From the NCBI GenBank assembly GCA_030146905.1, contig JASLAV010000212.1, forward strand, positions 1 to 17,204: a stretch of DNA of 17,204 nucleotides. Direction: 5' to 3'. Origin of the DNA: Lentzea sp. Lineage in GTDB: Bacteria; Actinomycetota; Actinomycetes; Mycobacteriales; Pseudonocardiaceae. The notes under the pieces were generated by a model. The model worked only from the letters and a program-made list of their open reading frames with translations. It did no database searches and was not told where the DNA came from. The position numbers and the translations under genes are program-made. Positions 13,020 through 17,204 of this stretch are shown one piece after another (position 1 is the stretch's first letter; each line of letters begins with the position of its first letter).

Positions 13020-14594
13020 TTGCTGTCGAAGTCCCCTGCCGCTTCGAAGAGACGGGTCATCAGGACGTCGCTCGCCGCGGCCGCCGCCGCGGTGATGACG
13101 GTGAGCCTCGGAACGGTGGCCCAGGCCGTGGAGGGCCAGGTCCTGTCCGCCGGATCGGCCGGCGCCGTCGCGGACAGCTACATCGTCGTGTTCAAGGACG
13201 CGGCGCTGTCCGCGCAGAGCGTCACCGACCAGGTTGCGCGCCTGGCCGCCAAGTACGACAGCAAGGTCGACCACACGTACACCGCGGCGTTGCGCGGCTT
13301 CGCCGGGACGATGAGCAAGCGGGTCGCCGCGCGACTGGCCGCCGAGCCCACCGTCGACCACGTGGTGCAGAACCGGACGGTCCGGCTGGCCGCGGACCAG
13401 GCCGATCCGCCGTCCTGGGGGCTGGATCGGATCGACCAGCGCGCCCTGCCTTTGAACAGGAACTACTCGTACACGACCGATGCGAGCACGGTCACCGCGT
13501 ACGTGATCGATACCGGTATCCGCACCTCGCACAGCGACTTCGGCGGCCGTGCCACCTGGGGGGTCAACACCACCGGCGACGGCGTCGACACCGATTGCAG
13601 CGGGCACGGCACGCACGTCGCCGGGACGCTCGGCGGTGCGGCCCACGGTGTGGCCAAGAACGTCAACCTCGTCGCGGTCAAGGTGCTCGACTGCGCTGGT
13701 TCCGGCACCTTCGCCGGTGTCGCGGCCGGCATCGACTGGGTGACCCGGCACCACACCTCGGGTCCGGCCGTGGCCAACATGAGCCTCGGCACCTCGGGTT
13801 CGGACGTGGTCTCGGAGACGGCCATCCGCAACTCGATCGCCGACGGCGTCGTCTACGCCATCGCGTCGGGCAACTCCGGCAGCGACGCCTGCTACGTCAC
13901 CCCGGCCAGGGTCACCGAGGCGATCACCGTCAACGCCGCGACCGACGCCGACGCGCGTGCGGGGTTCTCGAACACAGGGCCCTGCACCGACATCTTCGCC
14001 CCTGGTCAGGCCATCACCTCCGCCTGGCACACCGGCGACACGGCGACCAACACGATCAACGGCACGTCGATGGCCACACCGCACGTGGCCGGTGCGGCAG
14101 CGCTGCACCTGGCCGCGAACCCGGACGCGACGCCGCAGGTCGTCCAGGAGCGGCTCAAGGCGGAGGCCACCGCGAACAAGATCACCGGTGTCGATGCCAC
14201 CACGCCGAACCTGCTGCTCCACACGGGCTCCGAGACCAACCCGCTGCAGAACCCCTGCCCCGCGGCGACCAACCAGACCGATTACCAGATCAGGGACAAC
14301 ACGACCGTCTCCAGCCCGCTGCCGATCTCGGGCTGCACCGGCTCCGGCGGCGGCGCGGCGACCGTCGAGGTGCACATCGTGCACGGCTTCACGGCCGATC
14401 TGGTCGTCGACCTCGTCAGCCCCGCCGGCACCGTCTACAACCTGCACAACCGCACGGGCATCGTCTCCGACATCCACACCACGTACACGCTCAACCTCTC
14501 CGCCGAGCCGGTCGCGGGTACCTGGAACCTCCGCGTCCGGGACTGGATCCTCGGCACCGCCGGCCGCATCGACAGCTGGACGCTGGACGTCTGA
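13020..14594 (+). CDS. Secreted subtilisin-like serine protease (S8) with C-terminal P-domain
   Basis: 524 residues from a TTG start: signal peptide about 1-36 (KRRVIRTSLAAAAAAVMTVS...AQA), inhibitor-I9-type propeptide (SYIVVFKDAALSAQSVTDQV...), S8 catalytic domain of the proteinase-K type (D164 in YVIDTGIR; H196 in SGHGTHVAGT; S350 in NGTSMATPHVAGA), and a C-terminal P/homoB domain (about 410-524, ending GRIDSWTLDV) as in many actinobacterial exoproteases. It would be secreted and self-processed to digest external protein. The frame is open up to a GTG at 12927, but that would put 31 polar and Trp residues before the signal. TTG at 13020 has AAAGGAG at 13007-13013, 6 nt away, and begins a textbook signal peptide. 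Monocistronic. Confidence 0.93.
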   Translation: MLSKSPAASKRRVIRTSLAAAAAAVMTVSLGTVAQAVEGQVLSAGSAGAVADSYIVVFKDAALSAQSVTDQVARLAAKYDSKVDHTYTAALRGFAGTMSKRVAARLAAEPTVDHVVQNRTVRLAADQADPPSWGLDRIDQRALPLNRNYSYTTDASTVTAYVIDTGIRTSHSDFGGRATWGVNTTGDGVDTDCSGHGTHVAGTLGGAAHGVAKNVNLVAVKVLDCAGSGTFAGVAAGIDWVTRHHTSGPAVANMSLGTSGSDVVSETAIRNSIADGVVYAIASGNSGSDACYVTPARVTEAITVNAATDADARAGFSNTGPCTDIFAPGQAITSAWHTGDTATNTINGTSMATPHVAGAAALHLAANPDATPQVVQERLKAEATANKITGVDATTPNLLLHTGSETNPLQNPCPAATNQTDYQIRDNTTVSSPLPISGCTGSGGGAATVEVHIVHGFTADLVVDLVSPAGTVYNLHNRTGIVSDIHTTYTLNLSAEPVAGTWNLRVRDWILGTAGRIDSWTLDV

Positions 14595-14671
14595 CCTGGC
14601 GCCGGTGTCCCCCGTGAGAGCTACGGACAAGTGTCCACTGCGTGGTGACGATCCCGGCTCACGAAATCCAT

Positions 14672-14710
14672 AGCGTTTGCGGTGTCAGGAACGACGACAC
14701 CGCAAACGCT
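14672..14710 (+). promoter_or_regulatory. Perfect 15-bp inverted repeat directly before the hydrolase ribosome binding site
   Basis: AGCGTTTGCGGTGTC (14672-14686) and GACACCGCAAACGCT (14696-14710) are exact inverted copies with a 9-bp spacer. The right arm abuts GGGAG (14711-14715), the ribosome binding site of the gene at 14721. It may be an operator for a dimeric repressor, or in RNA a very stable hairpin next to the Shine-Dalgarno that affects translation. The lack of a T-tract and the position right before a start argue against a simple terminator of the protease gene. Confidence 0.7.
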
Positions 14711-14720
14711 GGGAGAAGCG

Positions 14721-15566
14721 ATGTTCCGCCACTTCAAGGCCTCCGCCGTGCTCGCTCTGGTCGCCGCCGCCACCTCCACCGGGGTCGCGTTCGCCGGTCA
14801 GGCCACACCCGACGCGAGGTCGATCGACGTCGGCGGCAAGTCGGTCCACGTGTCCTGCTCGGGTGTGCAGCAGAAGCACAGGCCGGTCGTCGTCCTGATG
14901 GCGGGTCTCGGTGACGGGACGGACCGGATCGCGGGCTTGCAGCAGGCGTTGAGCGGGTCGAACCGGGTGTGCTCCTACGACCGGCTCGGTGAGGGGCGCA
15001 GCGATCAGCCCGACGGGCCCCAGACCATGAAGAGCACCGGTGCGGTGCTGACCAAGGTCATCCGGAAGGTGTCCGGTGGCAGGCCGGTCGTGCTGGCCGG
15101 GCACTCGCTGGGCGGGCTGATCGCCGCGCGGTACGCGCCGGACCACAGGCGCGAGGTTGCCGGGGTCGTGCTGATGGACGCCACCTCGCCGAAGATGATG
15201 GCCGACGTCGAGCGGGCGATTCCCGGTTCGGCCACCGGCTTCGGGGCCGAGTTGCGGGCGCAGACGCTGGCCGTGTTCCGCGGGGAGAACCCGGAGCGGC
15301 TCGTGATCGGGGACGGACCGGTGCGGTCCGCGGGGGACATCCCCGTCGAGGTCGTCCAGCACGGCAAGCCCTACCTCGCGGAGGTGCCGGAGTACGGGGC
15401 CGCCCTGGAGGAGGCGTGGGGGCAGGGGCAGCGCGCGTGGCTCGGGCTGTCGTGCCGCGCCGAGCTCCGCACCGCCGCCGGTAGTGGCCACTACGTCTAC
15501 CTCGACGAGCCCGAGGTCGCCGTGCAGGCGGTGCAGCGCGTGGTGGCGAAGGCCTCGCGCAGGTAG
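14721..15566 (+). CDS. Secreted alpha/beta-fold hydrolase
   Basis: 281 residues. A signal peptide (MFRHFKASAVLALVAAATST...AFA) is followed by an alpha/beta hydrolase fold: VVVLMAGLGDG (oxyanion-hole strand), SYDRLGEGRSDQP, nucleophile elbow GHSLGG (S129), VVLMDATSP (possible acid) and SGHYVYLDEP (H257). This is the common layout of extracytoplasmic esterases and lipases of unassigned substrate. The ATG at 14721 is chosen over the in-frame GTG at 14682 because GGGAG lies 5 nt before it and the signal peptide starts there; the GTG would also place the inverted repeat inside the coding region. It is separate from the P-domain protease, with about 125 nt between them. Confidence 0.86.
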   Translation: MFRHFKASAVLALVAAATSTGVAFAGQATPDARSIDVGGKSVHVSCSGVQQKHRPVVVLMAGLGDGTDRIAGLQQALSGSNRVCSYDRLGEGRSDQPDGPQTMKSTGAVLTKVIRKVSGGRPVVLAGHSLGGLIAARYAPDHRREVAGVVLMDATSPKMMADVERAIPGSATGFGAELRAQTLAVFRGENPERLVIGDGPVRSAGDIPVEVVQHGKPYLAEVPEYGAALEEAWGQGQRAWLGLSCRAELRTAAGSGHYVYLDEPEVAVQAVQRVVAKASRR

Positions 15567-15569
15567 CTG

Positions 15570-15601
15570 ACCGGGTGGTCCTCATCACGGGACCACCTGG
15601 T
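15570..15601 (+). terminator. Hairpin terminator after secreted hydrolase
   Basis: ACCGGGTGGTCC (15570-15581) pairs with GGACCACCTGGT (15590-15601): 12 pairs including one G-T, 8-nt loop, starting 3 nt after the stop codon at 15566. No T-run follows, as is usual in high-GC actinomycetes. Confidence 0.62.
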
Positions 15602-15616
15602 CGGGAATAGCCCGGA

Positions 15617-15643
15617 TTGCACTCATGCGCATGTCGCTATATG
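15617..15643 (+). promoter_or_regulatory. Candidate metal-responsive promoter/operator of CDF gene
   Basis: TTGCAC (15617-15622) and TATATG (15638-15643) could be -35 and -10 boxes with a 15-bp spacer. The spacer contains the perfect 10-bp palindrome CATGCGCATG (15624-15633). Such a site between the boxes fits repression by an ArsR/SmtB-type metal sensor, though none is encoded in the window. Transcription would begin close to the ATG at 15653. Confidence 0.35.
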
Positions 15644-15652
15644 TTCCGGAGC

Positions 15653-16561
15653 ATGGGTCACGGCCATGGACACGGATCGGCGTCGGCGAGCGGGAGGCAC
15701 GCCGGCAAGTTGTGGATCGCGTTCGGCATCGGCGCTGTCTTCATGGTGGTGGAGTTCGTGGTCGGGTTCGCCACGTCCTCGCTCGCGCTGATCTCGGACG
15801 CCGCGCACATGCTCACCGACGTGCTCGGGGTCGGCATGGCGCTGGCGGCGATCATGGTGGCTCGCAGGGCCAGGGCCGGTGAGAACCGCACGTTCGGCTT
15901 CTACCGGGCCGAGGTGCTCGCGGCGCTGGCCAACGCCGTCCTGCTGTTCGGGGTCGCCGGGTACGTCATCTACGAGGCCGCGGGCCGGTTCCAGGACCCG
16001 CCCAGCGTTCCGGGGTGGCCGGTGCTCATCGCGGCGGTGCTCGGGCTCGCGGCCAACCTCGCCAGCTTCGGCGTGCTGAAGGAAGGCGCCAAGGACAGCA
16101 TCAACGTCAGGGGCGCCTACCTGGAGGTGCTGGCCGACCTCATCGGGTCGGTGGGCGTGCTGGCGTCTGCAGTCGTCACCATCACCACCGGCTGGAAGTA
16201 CGCGGACCCGATCATGGGTGTGCTGATCGGCGTCTGGGTGTTGCCGCGGACGTACAGCCTCGCGAAGAACGCCCTGCACATCCTGTTCCAGCACGCGCCG
16301 GAGCGGCTGGACGTCACGGAGATGCAGGCCGCCCTCGCGCGGATCGAGGGTGTCACCGAAGCGCACGACCTGCACGTGTGGACGCTCACCAGCGGTATGG
16401 AGGTGGCTTCCGCCCACCTCACGACCACCGGCGACGCCGATCACGAGGGCGTGCTCGCGGCGGCTCAGGCGCTGCTGGCGACCAAGTACCACATCGAGCA
16501 CGCCACGCTGCAGGTCGAGGGCGGCTCGTCAGCGCAGAGGTGCCGGCAGCTTTCGTGGTGA
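15653..16561 (+). CDS. Cation diffusion facilitator (CDF) family metal exporter
   Basis: 302 residues: His-rich start MGHGHGHG, six membrane segments, and a cytoplasmic ferredoxin-like C-terminal domain (from about 220: LDVTEMQAALARIEGVTEAH, DLHVWTLTSGMEVASAHL). CDF proteins exchange cytosolic Zn2+ or related divalent ions for protons. The transport site on the second membrane segment is DAAHMLTD (H52, D56). On the fifth segment it is YLEVLADLIGS (E158, D162), so the usual histidine of HxxxD is glutamate. This may alter metal preference, though a similar motif occurs in other actinobacterial CDFs as far as I recall. The ATG at 15653 gives the His-rich start; GGAG at 15648-15651 is too close to act normally, so a leaderless transcript is possible. 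In-frame starts at 15641 and 15617 have no better signal. Confidence 0.9.
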   Translation: MGHGHGHGSASASGRHAGKLWIAFGIGAVFMVVEFVVGFATSSLALISDAAHMLTDVLGVGMALAAIMVARRARAGENRTFGFYRAEVLAALANAVLLFGVAGYVIYEAAGRFQDPPSVPGWPVLIAAVLGLAANLASFGVLKEGAKDSINVRGAYLEVLADLIGSVGVLASAVVTITTGWKYADPIMGVLIGVWVLPRTYSLAKNALHILFQHAPERLDVTEMQAALARIEGVTEAHDLHVWTLTSGMEVASAHLTTTGDADHEGVLAAAQALLATKYHIEHATLQVEGGSSAQRCRQLSW

Positions 16562-16764
16562 GGCGGGCAGGTCGCGGAGGCCGTCCTTCGTGGACGGGGC
16601 TCCCGTTCGTGACGTAACGGTCTCGGTGCGAGGGTGTGGAACCGCTACCCAGACACGGCCTCGTTCGAACGGCACCACAAGAGCCTCCCCGTCACCGCAG
16701 CATGAACCGCCAAGATCTCATCGAAGTATGTCCGAAGCTGATAGATCCTTACGGGTGAATGAAG

Positions 16765-16795
16765 AAAGCCGCGTTCCGTGACGGAACGCGGCTTT
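16765..16795. terminator. Bidirectional terminator between CDF gene and beta-solenoid gene
   Basis: AAAGCCGCGTTCC (16765-16777) pairs perfectly with GGAACGCGGCTTT (16783-16795): 13-bp stem, 5-nt loop, A-tract on one side and T-tract on the other. Both convergent genes can use it; it is 28 nt beyond the stop of the minus-strand gene. The 200 nt before it, after the CDF stop, show nothing else. Confidence 0.85.
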
Positions 16796-16823
16796 CCCCG
16801 TTCAAGCGGGACTCAACTGGGCG

Positions 16824-17204
16824 TTACAGACCAGCGCACTGTCCTGCCTTCGGACCCTTCACGTCGTTGGAGAACCCGTTGCTGACCGGCTCCGGGTTGT
16901 TGCCGGTGCAGGACAACGGGCCGCCGACCGTGGAGAACGCCACGACCGACCTGGTCTTGTTCGAGGTGAGGGTCACCGGGCCGCTGACGGAGGTGTTCTC
17001 CACCGCGACCTCGGTGGCGGAACCGTTGACCGACACCGGGCCGGACACGCGGGTGCCCACGAGCACCACCGAGGCCGCGTCCGACGCCGACAGCGGGCCC
17101 TTGATCTCGCCGCCGAAGACGTAGAGCGTGGCGCCCTTCTGCACGGTCACCGGACCGCTGATCGTGGCGCCGTCCACGTAGGTGACGCCCTTGACCTGCA
17201 ACGG
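16824..17204 (-). CDS. Repeat-built beta-solenoid protein, probably secreted (partial, runs off window)
   Basis: The C-terminal 126 residues or so of a minus-strand gene whose start lies beyond the window; the frame is open through 17204 (reads ...PLQVKGVTYVDG). It is a string of imperfect repeats with a Gly-Pro pair about every 20 residues: ISGPVTV, IKGPLSA, VSGPVSV, VSGPVTL, VGGPLSC, VKGPKAG, separated by 19, 19, 20, 20 and 22 residues. Alternating small and beta-branched residues at this period are what a right-handed beta-helix needs (one coil per repeat). Two cysteines near the end (in PLSCTG and GQCAGL) could form a capping disulfide, fitting export. No catalytic motif is visible. The function is unknown; surface or matrix protein is a guess. 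Confidence 0.72.
   Translation of the reverse strand, partial: PLQVKGVTYVDGATISGPVTVQKGATLYVFGGEIKGPLSASDAASVVLVGTRVSGPVSVNGSATEVAVENTSVSGPVTLTSNKTRSVVAFSTVGGPLSCTGNNPEPVSNGFSNDVKGPKAGQCAGL

Noticed and set aside
12897..14630. 577-residue open frame on the minus strand
   Set aside because: It is the shadow of the S8 protease, whose triad and domains are clear on the plus strand.
16152..16200. CAGTC inside the CDF gene (and at 9631, 10007, 10604) as further copies of the shared element
   Set aside because: The ATACC tail at the right distance is missing and these lie inside coding sequence.
1..17204. CRISPR arrays, insertion sequences, transposase or integrase genes
   Set aside because: None is visible: no regularly spaced repeats, no recombinase motifs, and no terminal inverted repeats flanking a gene.

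Overview
The window is high-GC actinomycete DNA. Evidence includes GTG and TTG starts, strong G/C in third codon positions, a LAL-type LuxR regulator, a Tat-exported hydrolase and a TAGGAT-type -10 box. The left part (about 1-12,300) reads like a Streptomyces-type accessory region. The right part, beyond a tRNA-Arg gene, carries a subtilase with a C-terminal P-domain, small secreted proteins and a CDF transporter. That mix is also common in Pseudonocardiales, so the genus is left open.

Layout. 1-930 is a gene graveyard: decayed minus-strand remnants of an NAD(P)-binding oxidoreductase and an alpha/beta hydrolase. 1083-2138 is a Tat-exported metallo-beta-lactamase-fold (MBL) hydrolase. 2140-2950 holds a frameshifted tatB remnant and a doubtful small minus-strand secreted-protein ORF. 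3007-5793 (minus) is a 928-residue LAL/LuxR regulator. 6013-8157 (plus, divergent from it) is a two-halved FUSC-type membrane exporter. 8498-11356 is a compact operon: cytosolic MBL hydrolase, type-B carboxylesterase, RidA-family protein. 11444-12292 is an unrecognised protein. 12389-12586 is a histidine-kinase scrap. 12736-12810 (minus) is tRNA-Arg(CCG), with its own promoter and terminator. 13020-14594 is a secreted S8 protease, 14721-15566 a secreted alpha/beta hydrolase and 15653-16561 a CDF metal exporter. 16824-17204 (minus, cut by the window edge) is a repeat-built secreted beta-solenoid protein.

The most interesting signal is a 19-bp element, CAGTC-N3-T-N2-C-N2-ATACC. It occurs four times, each time upstream of a different transcription unit: the decayed oxidoreductase/hydrolase pair (minus strand), the Tat-exported MBL enzyme, the FUSC exporter, and the MBL-esterase-RidA operon. 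It sits 59-75 nt before the start codon in three cases and 128 nt in the fourth. With the LAL regulator in the middle, this looks like a local regulon for hydrolysing and exporting an ester- or lactone-type compound. One hydrolase would act outside the membrane and a paralogue inside. The substrate cannot be read from the sequence.
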